From assembly GCA_964419255.1 (NCBI GenBank), contig CAYQOU010000020.1, forward strand, positions 1 to 61,364: a DNA stretch of 61,364 nt, read 5' to 3'. Position 1 is the first letter of the stretch. Every line of letters begins with the position of its first letter. A program made the position numbers and the translations under genes. The DNA comes from CAZPHU01 sp964419255 (GTDB lineage Bacteria > Fibrobacterota > Chitinivibrionia > Chitinivibrionales > CAYFVL01). A model generated the notes under the pieces. The model ran no database searches and was not told the origin of the DNA. It was given only the letters and a program-made list of their open reading frames with translations. Positions 26,052-34,650 of the stretch are shown here, piece by piece.

Positions 26052-27821
26052 GTGAACAAGAATCTAATATTTGCATTCGTGTTGATACTCGCTACAATCG
26101 CTTTTTTTAACAGTAAATTCTACTACAACACTATTCTCAACAAACCGCACCCGGCTGATGTAGCACGGGAGAGGGTGCAAAATGAGCAAGAAAAAGAGTA
26201 TGTTGAGAAAAAAGAGGAAGAAAATAAAGAGGAAAGAGAAAAAGTAGAAGGAGAGAAAACTGATACCACTACATATGATGAAGAAAAGGATCTTATAGAC
26301 ACAGTAGCAAAAGAGACTGAAGGTGAAGAGGATATCGATACGATTTGGGTAGAAACAGATCTGCTTATAGTAGGGATAAGTAAGCTTGGTGGAAGAATTA
26401 TATCGGCGAGGACAAAGAAGTTCACCTACAGCGGTACCGAAAATGAAAGCAACTACATCGAGCTGATAGAGAATTCATCACTTGGCGGCGGAAATCTTGA
26501 AGTAAACGGAATCGATTTCGACAGCAAGATATTCACCGCAGACGACTATGAAAACCAGGAGAAAATAGTCGTAGAAGGACAAGATTCGGTTCGAATAAGG
26601 ATGACTAGCAGTGATTCGAAAGTAGGTACGATAGAAAAGGTATACACCTTGAATAATGATGATTACCGGATAGGGTTGGATATTGTGTCCCGGAGATTGG
26701 ATGGCAAGAGGGTATCTGTAGGATGGGAAGGGGGTATAAAGGAAAGTGAAGAAACGTATGGAGGGCAAAGCGACCAATACAGCCAACGTCAGGTACATGT
26801 ATACGCAAGAGGTGATGTAGAAAAGATAAGAAGGAAAAAACCTGGAATAGAAGAGAGAACAGGAGATTTCAAATGGGTAGCCGTCACATCTAAATATTTC
26901 TTGGTGGCCATCGTTGCAGATCAGGTGAGATCAGTAGATCTGGCAATAGATGCTTTTCAGCAGAAGGGCCAACAGGAGGAGCAGCAAACAATAAACTACG
27001 GATTCGCTAGTTCAAGAACGGCAGATGGAAATAGCGAAGAGTACTGGTTTTATGTTGGCCCCAGTCAGATGAGTGTGTTGAAAGAGTATGAGATAGGCTT
27101 AGACAAGGTATTATTCAGTGGATGGAGATGGTTTTTCTGGGCAAACATCTGGTTTCCCGCACTCTGTGAATTTGTACTCTGGGTGCTAACGTCTCTTCAA
27201 AGCTTTGTGGGGGATTACGGGATAGCGATATTCCTTCTCACGGTATTTTCAAAGTTGATCACTTTTCCCATGACACAAAGCAGTATGAAATCTATGGCTC
27301 GGATGAGAGACGTGCAGCCGAAGATAACCAAGATTCGCGAAAGGTACAAGAAGGATCCTCGGAAAATGAACGAAAAGGTGATGGAACTATATCGGGAAGA
27401 GGGAATTAATCCTTTCAACCCTGGATGTCTTCCCATGTTTCTTCAGATGCCGATATTTATCTCTTTGTTTGTTGTATTGAGAAAGGCAATAGAGCTGAGG
27501 GGCAGCGGGACCGTCTTGATTCCCTGGATAAACGACATGTCGAGTCCAGAGGTTCTTTTATCGTTGCCGTTCTCGATTCCTCTCTATGGTAGCAATATAG
27601 CATTGTTACCAATAATAATGGCGATTTTGACCTATTTTCAAAACAAAGCGACTATGAAGGATCCGAATCAAAAGGCAATGGTGTACATAATGCCTATGGT
27701 CATGTTATTATTTTTCAATAATTTTCCATCGGGAGTTGTTTTATATTGGACATTTCAGAGTGGGTTACAAATAATACAACAGTGGTTACTCGAAAAAGGA
27801 AAAAGGAAAAAGACGGCATAA
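26052..27821 (+). CDS. yidC: membrane protein insertase YidC
   Basis: A 589-residue inner-membrane insertase, the long Gram-negative type. Residues 1-20 form the first membrane segment, and a periplasmic P1 domain of beta-sandwich type follows (about 90-340). The conserved insertase core begins near 360 with YGIAIFLLTVFSKLITFPMT, then SMKSMARMRDVQPKI, the cytoplasmic helical hairpin, NPFNPGCLPMFLQMPIFI and a final pair of membrane segments with FNNFPSGVVLYW. The stretch from about residue 38 to 95 is almost entirely Glu, Lys, Arg and Asp, longer and more charged than usual. It starts at GTG. The closing basic KKGKRKK-like tail fits ribosome contact. Confidence 0.95.
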   Translation: MNKNLIFAFVLILATIAFFNSKFYYNTILNKPHPADVARERVQNEQEKEYVEKKEEENKEEREKVEGEKTDTTTYDEEKDLIDTVAKETEGEEDIDTIWVETDLLIVGISKLGGRIISARTKKFTYSGTENESNYIELIENSSLGGGNLEVNGIDFDSKIFTADDYENQEKIVVEGQDSVRIRMTSSDSKVGTIEKVYTLNNDDYRIGLDIVSRRLDGKRVSVGWEGGIKESEETYGGQSDQYSQRQVHVYARGDVEKIRRKKPGIEERTGDFKWVAVTSKYFLVAIVADQVRSVDLAIDAFQQKGQQEEQQTINYGFASSRTADGNSEEYWFYVGPSQMSVLKEYEIGLDKVLFSGWRWFFWANIWFPALCEFVLWVLTSLQSFVGDYGIAIFLLTVFSKLITFPMTQSSMKSMARMRDVQPKITKIRERYKKDPRKMNEKVMELYREEGINPFNPGCLPMFLQMPIFISLFVVLRKAIELRGSGTVLIPWINDMSSPEVLLSLPFSIPLYGSNIALLPIIMAILTYFQNKATMKDPNQKAMVYIMPMVMLLFFNNFPSGVVLYWTFQSGLQIIQQWLLEKGKRKKTA

Positions 27822-27841
27822 AAAAAAAAAAACAAAGAAAA

Positions 27842-27865
27842 GGCGGCCTCATGGCCGCCATTTTT
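27842..27865 (+). terminator. intrinsic terminator or attenuator between yidC and mnmE
   Basis: GGCGGCC (27842-27848) and GGCCGCC (27853-27859) form a perfect 7-bp GC-rich stem with a TCAT loop, followed by ATTTTT and preceded by an A-rich run. It lies in the 59-base gap inside an otherwise continuous operon, so it should reduce rather than end expression of mnmE. Confidence 0.7.
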
Positions 27866-27880
27866 GTATGAGGAAGGCTT

Positions 27881-29245
27881 ATGAGTGATACAATCGTGGC
27901 GTTAGCCAGCGGGATTGGTGGAGCCATTTCAGTGATAAGAATCTCCGGAAAAAAAGCCATAGAGAAGGTAGGGGGGATAGTAGAGGACAGGAGAAAGTAC
28001 AATAATGCGAAGAACAGGTATGCATTTGTCTGTAAAGTAGCGGATAAGGATGGGATAGTAGATGAGGTTTTGGTGATAAAATATGGTGAACCAAAATCTT
28101 TTACCGGGGAGAACGTTGTAGAGATTTTTTCTCATGGAGGGAAGAGAGTAGTAGAGGACATAATCGAGTGTCTGTTAAGAAACGGATGCAGATATGCTAA
28201 AAGAGGAGAATTCACCAGGCGGGCATTCGAGAATGGGAAGACTGATCTGTTGAAGGCGGAGGCGATAAACGCCATAATCAATTCCCGACAGAGGCTGATG
28301 GCCAGAAACGCGGTGAAAGCCTATATGGGAGAACATGATAAACGATTACACTCATGGAAGCAAGCACTATTGAGGGTGCAGGCACATATTGAGAGTGTGA
28401 TAGAGTTTGGGGAGGAAGAGGAAGATGTAAAAGAGGGAGAAGTAACGAAGGAAACAAAGCGAGAAATAGAAAAGATAGAAGAAGAGATACAATTGCAAAT
28501 AGGAATGTGGGAGAGGATGGTGGCCCGGGAAGAGGGAATAGAGGTCGTGTTGGTGGGTCCGCCAAATGCCGGAAAATCTAGTCTGATGAATGCGATGTTG
28601 GGATATGAAAGATCTCTTGTGTATGAGAAAGCGGGAACAACCCGGGACACCGTCTCGGAAAACATCGTTATGGATGGAAATGAAATACGCCTTGTGGACA
28701 CGGCGGGATTATGCTCGAGCAGAGAAGAAGTAGAGAAGATGGGAGTAGAAAGAGCATGGGGGCATATAAATAGAAGTGAAGTAGTTTTATGGGTGAGTAG
28801 TTCCCAGGAGGAACTATTACCTGAAGAAAAAGAAATAATAGAGAAGAGAAAAGAAAAAACAACTATAGCGGTGATAAACAAGAATGATGCCTGCCAAAAC
28901 AGGGAGAAGGAAAGATGGTGTAAAGAAAGGGGAATAGAGTATATAAGAACCTCGGCCCTGACAGGAGAGGGGATAGAAATGCTGATGATGGGAATAGGGG
29001 AAAAGGTAAAGGCAATGGTAGAAGATGGAAGCGAAAGCTGTTTTATAGTAAGCTGCAGGCAAAAGGAGCTCCTCAGTAAACTAGTGTGTACTTTAAAGGA
29101 AATGAAAGAGAGCTGGGGTCTGGGGATAGAGATTGGTGCATACCATTGCCGGGAGGCGGTCAGAATGTTTGAGGAGTACGAGGGGTATGAGGAAAGCGAG
29201 GAAATGATAAACAGGATATTCGATCAATTCTGCATAGGAAAGTAA
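27881..29245 (+). CDS. mnmE: tRNA uridine-5-carboxymethylaminomethyl modification GTPase MnmE
   Basis: A 454-residue GTPase that with MnmG modifies the wobble uridine of certain tRNAs. The N-terminal folate-binding domain starts DTIVALASGIGGAISVIRISG. The G domain is inserted in the helical domain: G1 GPPNAGKSSLMNAM near residue 226, G3 DTAG near 273, G4 NKND near 332. The C terminus FDQFCIGK keeps the catalytic CxGK motif. Arginine is encoded almost only by AGA/AGG. The gene ends one base before a parS site and precedes mnmG. Confidence 0.96.
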   Translation: MSDTIVALASGIGGAISVIRISGKKAIEKVGGIVEDRRKYNNAKNRYAFVCKVADKDGIVDEVLVIKYGEPKSFTGENVVEIFSHGGKRVVEDIIECLLRNGCRYAKRGEFTRRAFENGKTDLLKAEAINAIINSRQRLMARNAVKAYMGEHDKRLHSWKQALLRVQAHIESVIEFGEEEEDVKEGEVTKETKREIEKIEEEIQLQIGMWERMVAREEGIEVVLVGPPNAGKSSLMNAMLGYERSLVYEKAGTTRDTVSENIVMDGNEIRLVDTAGLCSSREEVEKMGVERAWGHINRSEVVLWVSSSQEELLPEEKEIIEKRKEKTTIAVINKNDACQNREKERWCKERGIEYIRTSALTGEGIEMLMMGIGEKVKAMVEDGSESCFIVSCRQKELLSKLVCTLKEMKESWGLGIEIGAYHCREAVRMFEEYEGYEESEEMINRIFDQFCIGK

Positions 29246-29261
29246 TGTTTCACGTGAAACG
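29246..29261. promoter_or_regulatory. parS site 1
   Basis: TGTTTCACGTGAAACG differs from the parS consensus TGTTTCACGTGAAACA only in the last base. It starts immediately after the mnmE stop codon. parS is the nucleation site for ParB, encoded 3.5 kb to the right. Confidence 0.95.
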
Positions 29262-29281
29262 TGGATGAAGAGTATATGTAG

Positions 29282-29297
29282 TGTTTCACGTGAAACA
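29282..29297. promoter_or_regulatory. parS site 2
   Basis: TGTTTCACGTGAAACA is an exact, fully palindromic parS consensus, 36 bases from site 1 and 17 bases before the mnmG start codon. ParB bound here would sit on the mnmG leader. Confidence 0.97.
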
Positions 29298-29313
29298 TCG
29301 ATAGGGAGAAAAT

Positions 29314-31152
29314 GTGTCTTCGCATATAGAGAAAGATGTAGTGGTGGTCGGTGGAGGGCATGCCGGTATAGAGGCAGCCTACGCGGCGGCAAGGGCCGGG
29401 TGTGAAACGATGCTTGTCACGGCAAACATAGATATGATCGGACATATGTCCTGCAATCCTGCTATAGGAGGGATTGCCAAAGGAACCATAGTCCGGGAGA
29501 TAGATGCGCTTGGGGGCATAATGGGAAGAGCCATCGATAGAGCGGGCATTCACTTCAGAATGCTAAACACATCAAAGGGAATTGCCGTATGGGGTAACAG
29601 GGCACAGGCTGACAAGCAGATGTATCGATTATGGGTAAGAAAATATATGGAGGGGAATGAAAAACTCTCGCTGTATCAGGGGATGGTGACTGCCGTACTG
29701 GAAAATGAGGACAAGGTATCGGGCGTTTTGATGGAAACCGGAGAAAGAATACATGCTAAGGCGATCGTCTTTGCCATGGGTACTTTTTTAAACGGAATCG
29801 GTCATATCGGCATGAACAGTTTTGCCTGTGGAAGAAGCGGAGAACCCCCTTCCTTGGGATTGTCTGAAAGTATACAATCGTTGGGCATTGAAGTGGGTCG
29901 TCTGAAAACCGGTACACCGGCACGTATCGATGGAAGGACAGTTGATTTTTCTCAACTGCGAGCGCAACCCGGAGACGATGAACCCTGGCCGTTTTCCTAT
30001 TCAACAGAGGGAAGAATAGAGAATAAGACTGAATGCTGGATGGCAAAGACAACTGTAGAGACACACTCGATAATTAAAGAAAACATAAGCTTATCTGCTC
30101 TGTATGGCGGAAAGATTACCGGTATAGGACCACGGTACTGCCCCTCTATCGAAGACAAGATAGTGAGGTTTGGAGATCGTGATGGACATACATTATTTTT
30201 AGAACCTGAAGGATTGGACCATTCGGAGATTTATCTCAATGGTCTTTCGACCAGTATGCCGTTTGATGTGCAGCTTAGAATGGTTAAATCAGTTCATGGT
30301 CTTCAGAATGCACGAATAATAAGACCTGCCTATGCCATAGAATACGATTATTTTCCTCCGGTACAGCTATATTCGACACTAGAAAGCAGGATCGTTCCCA
30401 ATCTCTATTTCGCGGGACAGATAAACGGAACATCGGGTTATGAAGAGGCTGCATGTCAGGGGTTGATAGCAGGATTGAATGCGGCATGTAAGGTAAAAGG
30501 CAAAAAAGCGCTGGTGCTGGGAAGGGAAACCTCCTATACGGGCGTGCTCATCGATGATTTGGTCACAAAAGGAACCGACGAGCCTTATAGGATGTTTACA
30601 TCCCGTGCCGAATACCGTCTGATGCTTAGACATGATAATGCAGATATTCGTCTGATGCCAGTGGCATGGAAGATGGGAATAATCGAAAAAAATACGTACG
30701 AAAAAAGAAAAAGATTCTGGGAGGAGAAGAAAAGACTAGTCGATCTTTTGACAATCACGCCGGTTACGTTAAAAGACAGCCAACATGAAAATGCAAGAAG
30801 ACAAAAGGCCAAAGAATACCTTAAAAGACCGGATGTCAACCTGAAGGATCTGCTTGATACGATAGGCCATAGAGTTGAAGACAGGGAGATGATAATAAGC
30901 ACGCAGGCAGATATTAAGTATGAGGGATTTGTTGCGAAACAGAGAGAAGAAATCAAGCGGGTAAAACGAATGGAGCAAACCCCTATTCCACAATCTATAG
31001 ATTACGATTCTATAGAGGGCCTTCTTACGGAATCAAAACAGAAAATGAAAAAAATAAAACCCCAGACCATAGGACAGGCATCAAGGATATCCGGTGTTAC
31101 TCCGTCAGATATCAGTATGCTTATAATGCATGTTTCAAGAATAAAAAGGTAG
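29314..31152 (+). CDS. mnmG: tRNA uridine-5-carboxymethylaminomethyl modification enzyme MnmG
   Basis: A 612-residue FAD enzyme, partner of MnmE. The FAD-binding site is VVVGGGHAGIEAAYAAARAG near residue 10; SCNPAIGGIAKG, MLNTSKGIAVWGNRAQADK and PGRETSYTG-type landmarks (here LGRETSYTGVLIDDL) follow. The C-terminal MnmE-contacting helical domain is present to the end (RISGVTPSDISMLIMH). The start is GTG at 29314 with AGGGAGA upstream; an ATG two bases earlier is out of frame. Confidence 0.96.
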   Translation: MSSHIEKDVVVVGGGHAGIEAAYAAARAGCETMLVTANIDMIGHMSCNPAIGGIAKGTIVREIDALGGIMGRAIDRAGIHFRMLNTSKGIAVWGNRAQADKQMYRLWVRKYMEGNEKLSLYQGMVTAVLENEDKVSGVLMETGERIHAKAIVFAMGTFLNGIGHIGMNSFACGRSGEPPSLGLSESIQSLGIEVGRLKTGTPARIDGRTVDFSQLRAQPGDDEPWPFSYSTEGRIENKTECWMAKTTVETHSIIKENISLSALYGGKITGIGPRYCPSIEDKIVRFGDRDGHTLFLEPEGLDHSEIYLNGLSTSMPFDVQLRMVKSVHGLQNARIIRPAYAIEYDYFPPVQLYSTLESRIVPNLYFAGQINGTSGYEEAACQGLIAGLNAACKVKGKKALVLGRETSYTGVLIDDLVTKGTDEPYRMFTSRAEYRLMLRHDNADIRLMPVAWKMGIIEKNTYEKRKRFWEEKKRLVDLLTITPVTLKDSQHENARRQKAKEYLKRPDVNLKDLLDTIGHRVEDREMIISTQADIKYEGFVAKQREEIKRVKRMEQTPIPQSIDYDSIEGLLTESKQKMKKIKPQTIGQASRISGVTPSDISMLIMHVSRIKR

Positions 31153-31154
31153 TC

Positions 31155-31170
31155 TGTTTCACGTGAAACA
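31155..31170. promoter_or_regulatory. parS site 3
   Basis: TGTTTCACGTGAAACA is an exact consensus palindrome two bases after the mnmG stop. The GTG inside it (31163) is in frame with rsmG, so site and start codon may overlap. Confidence 0.97.
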
Positions 31171-31864
31171 AATGGATGTACCAATGGAAAAAGAGTTGAA
31201 AAAATTCTACGACCGCGCAAAACAGTGCTATGAGCTTAAGGAGCTCGAACGTCTCGGTTTGACTCCTGATCTTGATCAACGCGATATGATTCTAAACTAT
31301 ATGGCAACATTACTCAAGTGGAATGCCGCTGCGGGTCTCGTATCGCCGAAGGATGAAGATAAGCTTTTTATTCGCCATTTCTGCGATTCCCTTCAGCCAC
31401 TGCTTCTGTTTGGTTTCAAGAAGAATGCACGCGTTCTTGATATCGGCGCGGGAGGCGGTTTCCCGTCCATACCTATTCGCATCTTCAGACCGGATTTAAC
31501 CTTCGTGTTAGCAGAATCAAATCGGAAAAAGTCCTCCTTTCTCAGGGAAATAAAAGATATTCTTTCTCTGCAAAACCTGGAGGTTTATTCTGCACGCTCT
31601 GAAAAACTCAAAACCCTCGAAAAATTCGATTACGTTCTTAGTCGGGGCCTTGGAACTCTTCAAAAGTTTTCTCAACTAGCCAAGCCATATCTCAATCCGG
31701 ATGGCAGAATGTATACATTTAAAACAAAACAATTCACTTCCGAGCTGGAAGATATCACCGTAAATAAAGAAACAGATGGCGTAAAGATCAGCGAAATTGC
31801 AGAATATGATCTAGGAAACCAAATCTTTGGTTTAAATCTGGTTTCATTAGCATTATTGTCCTAG
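31163..31864 (+). CDS. rsmG: 16S rRNA m7G527 methyltransferase RsmG
   Basis: Up to 233 residues. It methylates N7 of G527 of 16S rRNA. Family marks: LNYMATLLKWNAAAGLVSPKDEDKL in pieces, FIRHFCDSLQPLL, the SAM motif VLDIGAGGGFPSIPI near residue 93, ESNRKKSSFLREI and YVLSRGLG. The longest start is the GTG at 31163, inside a parS site; ATG at 31172 or 31184 are alternatives and none has a good ribosome site. The last (MEKELKKFY) still keeps all conserved blocks. Codon choice switches here from AGA/AGG arginine to CGN, unlike the genes just before it. Confidence 0.92.
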   Translation: MKQMDVPMEKELKKFYDRAKQCYELKELERLGLTPDLDQRDMILNYMATLLKWNAAAGLVSPKDEDKLFIRHFCDSLQPLLLFGFKKNARVLDIGAGGGFPSIPIRIFRPDLTFVLAESNRKKSSFLREIKDILSLQNLEVYSARSEKLKTLEKFDYVLSRGLGTLQKFSQLAKPYLNPDGRMYTFKTKQFTSELEDITVNKETDGVKISEIAEYDLGNQIFGLNLVSLALLS

Positions 31865-32040
31865 TCAAAAAAATTATCAACAGTTCATGTGGATAATATA
31901 TGCAATACTGTTATTATTTAACTTTCCTTTAACTGCATTATTCTCGAATGATGCAATAACCTTATGATTTTTATGTGGTTAATTAAATACACATAATTCA
32001 TCGAAAATGTTGATAACCTGTTAACTCGGCGGGAATTATT
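31865..32040. other. candidate oriC part 2: DnaA-box cluster before parA
   Basis: Three exact DnaA boxes lie in this 176-base AT-rich gap: TTATCAACA at 31874-31882, TGTGGATAA (complement of TTATCCACA) at 31888-31896, and TGTTGATAA at 32008-32016. A one-mismatch copy TGTGGTTAA is at 31974-31982. It holds more boxes than the dnaA-dnaN gap and could be the true origin, a second origin module, or a DnaA titration/regulation site for parAB. Confidence 0.6.
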
Positions 32041-32826
32041 GTGGGTAAAGTCATTGCAATCTGTAATCAAAAAGGTGGAGTAGGCAAAACCACCACAGCA
32101 ATCAATCTTGCAGCTTCTCTTGCTGCCGCTGAGCATAAAACTCTCCTTATTGACATGGATGCTCAGTGTAATGCAACCACTGGTGTGGGCATGGACAAGG
32201 ATGAAGTCGAATTGTCCGTATATGATGTTCTGAGTCCCCGAGAGACGAAAACTGAAAAAGTATCGATAACCGATGCCATCACCAGGAGCGACTTGATTGA
32301 ATTTCTCCACATCCTGCCTGCAAGCGTCGATTTAGCTGGATGCGAAATAGAATTAGTCAATGTAATGGCCCGTGAAAAAAGACTGCGTGAAGCCATAGAG
32401 CCTGTTCGTGGCTCTTATGATTATATTATCATCGACTCGCCACCATCTCTGGGACTTATTACAATCAACGTTCTTACTGCTACCGATTCTGTATTGATAC
32501 CGATTCAATGCGAATATTATGCGCTTGAAGGATTAGCCGAATTGCTGAATACTATTCGTCTCGTTCAGAAAAATCTTAATAAAGAATTGCTTATCGAAGG
32601 GGCTCTTTTAACCATGTACGATGGTCGATTGAATCTTTCCAAACAGGTTGCCGAAGATGTACGATCCTGTTTCTCGGGAAAGGTGTTTTCTACCGTTATA
32701 CCCAGGAATGTAAAACTTTCCGAATCGCCATCATTTGGTAAGCCGATAATTCTTTATGATATTATGTCTATTGGTGCTGAAAGCTATTTGAGTTTGGCAA
32801 AGGAAGTGATGCAAAATGGCAAGTAA
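32041..32826 (+). CDS. parA: chromosome partitioning ATPase ParA (Soj)
   Basis: A 261-residue deviant-Walker ATPase that moves ParB-parS complexes over the nucleoid. The Walker A' motif is CNQKGGVGKTTTAIN at residues 8-22, with the signature lysine K11; LLIDMDAQCNATTG and IIIDSPPSLGLIT follow. It lacks the N-terminal helix-turn-helix of plasmid type Ia ParA, so it is the chromosomal type. The start is GTG, 24 bases after a DnaA box. The gene overlaps parB by 11 bases. Confidence 0.96.
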   Translation: MGKVIAICNQKGGVGKTTTAINLAASLAAAEHKTLLIDMDAQCNATTGVGMDKDEVELSVYDVLSPRETKTEKVSITDAITRSDLIEFLHILPASVDLAGCEIELVNVMAREKRLREAIEPVRGSYDYIIIDSPPSLGLITINVLTATDSVLIPIQCEYYALEGLAELLNTIRLVQKNLNKELLIEGALLTMYDGRLNLSKQVAEDVRSCFSGKVFSTVIPRNVKLSESPSFGKPIILYDIMSIGAESYLSLAKEVMQNGK

Positions 32827-33715
32827 CAAAAGAAGACGAGCTTTGGGCAGGGGGTTAAGTAATCTTATACCCACAGAGCCGCTTGAGTCAGATTCAACCG
32901 AAAATGGGGAAAGAAAAAATATACAGCTGGTAAAACGATCGGAAGTGCGTCCTAATCCGTTTCAGCCAAGGACCGAATTTAAGCAGGAAGAAATTCAAAA
33001 CCTCGCTACGAGTATAAAGAATCAGGGATTACTCCAACCGATTGTTCTGAGAAAAAAAGTAGACGGCTATGAAATAATCTCAGGGGAAAGACGCTTTAGA
33101 GCATTAACCTACCTCGGCGAGGAAGCCGTTCCAGCCATAGTCAAAGAGCAGGTGAGCGATCGTGAAATGCTTGAGATGGCGCTGGTTGAGAATATTCAAC
33201 GAGAAGATCTTAACGAGATTGAGAAAGCTCGTGCATATGATAAACTTCTTCTCGAGTGTGAATTGTCACATGATCAGCTTTCAAAGCGTGTCGGGAAAAG
33301 TCGAAGCGTAATTACTAACTCATTGAGATTGTTGAAATTACCTAAAGAGGTCCAACAACTGGTGTGTGATGATTCCCTCAGTATGGGTCATGCGAGAGCC
33401 ATACTTTCCTTCGAAACACCGCAAGAACAATGTAGCATTGCTAAGAAGGTGGTGGAGCAGGGATTATCCGTGCGTGAGGTGGAAAAGTTGACCCAGGGTG
33501 AGAAGGATTCCAGAACAAAAAATCCTACCACTGCAAAGGGGGGCAAAAAATCTCTGGATCTGGATCCAGACCTCAGAGAGGTGATAGAAAAGTTACAGTA
33601 CAAATTTGGAACGTCGATTTCCGTTAATTCCAACAACGGAGAAAAAGGAAAAATCGAAATACCTTTTTACAGTATTGACGATTTCAACCGTATCCTTGAT
33701 ATACTCAATCGATAA
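32816..33715 (+). CDS. parB: chromosome partitioning protein ParB (Spo0J)
   Basis: A 299-residue parS-binding CTP switch. The opening KRRRALGRGLSNLIP is the usual ParA-stimulating N terminus. The CTPase/ParB domain carries VRPNPFQPR and SGERRFRAL (the GERRxRA motif), followed by ALVENIQREDLNEIEKARAY. The helix-turn-helix is near residues 150-180 (LSKRVGKSRSVITNSLRLL). The C terminus is the dimerisation domain. Three parS sites lie within 3.6 kb upstream. Confidence 0.96.
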   Translation: MASNKRRRALGRGLSNLIPTEPLESDSTENGERKNIQLVKRSEVRPNPFQPRTEFKQEEIQNLATSIKNQGLLQPIVLRKKVDGYEIISGERRFRALTYLGEEAVPAIVKEQVSDREMLEMALVENIQREDLNEIEKARAYDKLLLECELSHDQLSKRVGKSRSVITNSLRLLKLPKEVQQLVCDDSLSMGHARAILSFETPQEQCSIAKKVVEQGLSVREVEKLTQGEKDSRTKNPTTAKGGKKSLDLDPDLREVIEKLQYKFGTSISVNSNNGEKGKIEIPFYSIDDFNRILDILNR

Positions 33716-33750
33716 TATGAAATGATCTTAAAAAAAGAAATCATCCCGAA

Positions 33751-34629
33751 ATGAGCGGAAGTAAGAAGAAAAAGAAAAAAAGCAATTATACGATTATGTT
33801 CATTCCTGAAGATAATGGGAAGACATTTTCGTTGCATCTACATAAGACTGTTTTCCGGTCACTTCTCTTTTTTCTGGTACTGTTCCTGATTGGTGTGGTA
33901 GCACTTCTGTTCAAAACTGGAGAAATAGGCGTTAAACTTCAATTGGTTCATTCATTGCGGGAAGAGAATAGAAGACTTGAGCAGGAGAACAGCGATTTGC
34001 AGCTGGCGATGGAGAAAATAGAAAGGATAGAAGCGCTTTCATCCTATCTTCAAAGAGTCGCCTTAGCAGTAGGTGAGAATCCTGCAAAGCTTCCTCTCAA
34101 TACGCTGGCGTCTTCAGACAAGGTAATTGGTCAGGATAGTCTGGATGTATTTCTTAACTCCGTTCGCCTAACCGATTCTGATCAACATCGAAATCTGCTT
34201 TCTGCATCCATATCACCGACTCATATACTTGCATCCATTCCAAATATTCGTCCTGTCGAAGGATGGATAACTCGTTCATTTACTCCAAAAACCGAGAATG
34301 ATCCGGGACATCTTGGAGTGGATTTTGCGGCGGCTAAAGGATCTTTGATCCGAGTATCGGCTCCCGGGATCGTTGACGAAGTTTTAGACGATAAGTATTT
34401 TGGTTTAATGGTAGTGGTAAAACACAATTTTGGTTTTGTCACACGATATGCTCACTGTTCTCAGATATTGGTATCACCTGGAGATAACGTAGAACGCGGA
34501 CAGAGTATAGCGCTGGTTGGAAATACTGGCCGGTCATCCGGGCCCCACCTTCATTATGAAGTAATAAAGGGTGGAAAACATGTTGATCCTCTTCAGTACA
34601 CTCTTAACCAGCTTACATCTTTTGAATAG
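33751..34629 (+). CDS. M23-family peptidoglycan endopeptidase, membrane-anchored
   Basis: A 292-residue envelope protein. A lysine-rich start is followed by one membrane segment (about residues 35-52) and a coiled coil (HSLREENRRLEQENSDLQLAM). The LytM domain has all metal ligands: H and D in HLGVDF near residue 187, and the pair HLH near 266 in GPHLHYEV, plus YAHCS. Active M23 enzymes cut peptide crosslinks in peptidoglycan. It lies 20 bases before the bactofilin gene. In Helicobacter and other bacteria such neighbouring M23 enzymes (Csd type) are placed by the bactofilin to set cell shape; that role here is inference. Confidence 0.9.
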   Translation: MSGSKKKKKKSNYTIMFIPEDNGKTFSLHLHKTVFRSLLFFLVLFLIGVVALLFKTGEIGVKLQLVHSLREENRRLEQENSDLQLAMEKIERIEALSSYLQRVALAVGENPAKLPLNTLASSDKVIGQDSLDVFLNSVRLTDSDQHRNLLSASISPTHILASIPNIRPVEGWITRSFTPKTENDPGHLGVDFAAAKGSLIRVSAPGIVDEVLDDKYFGLMVVVKHNFGFVTRYAHCSQILVSPGDNVERGQSIALVGNTGRSSGPHLHYEVIKGGKHVDPLQYTLNQLTSFE

Positions 34630-34650
34630 GCATCAGCCGGAGAACACATA

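Noticed and set aside
28321..28881. Minus-strand frame of 186 codons inside mnmE
   Set aside because: It results from the purine-rich coding strand of mnmE lacking stops on the other strand; no signal of its own.
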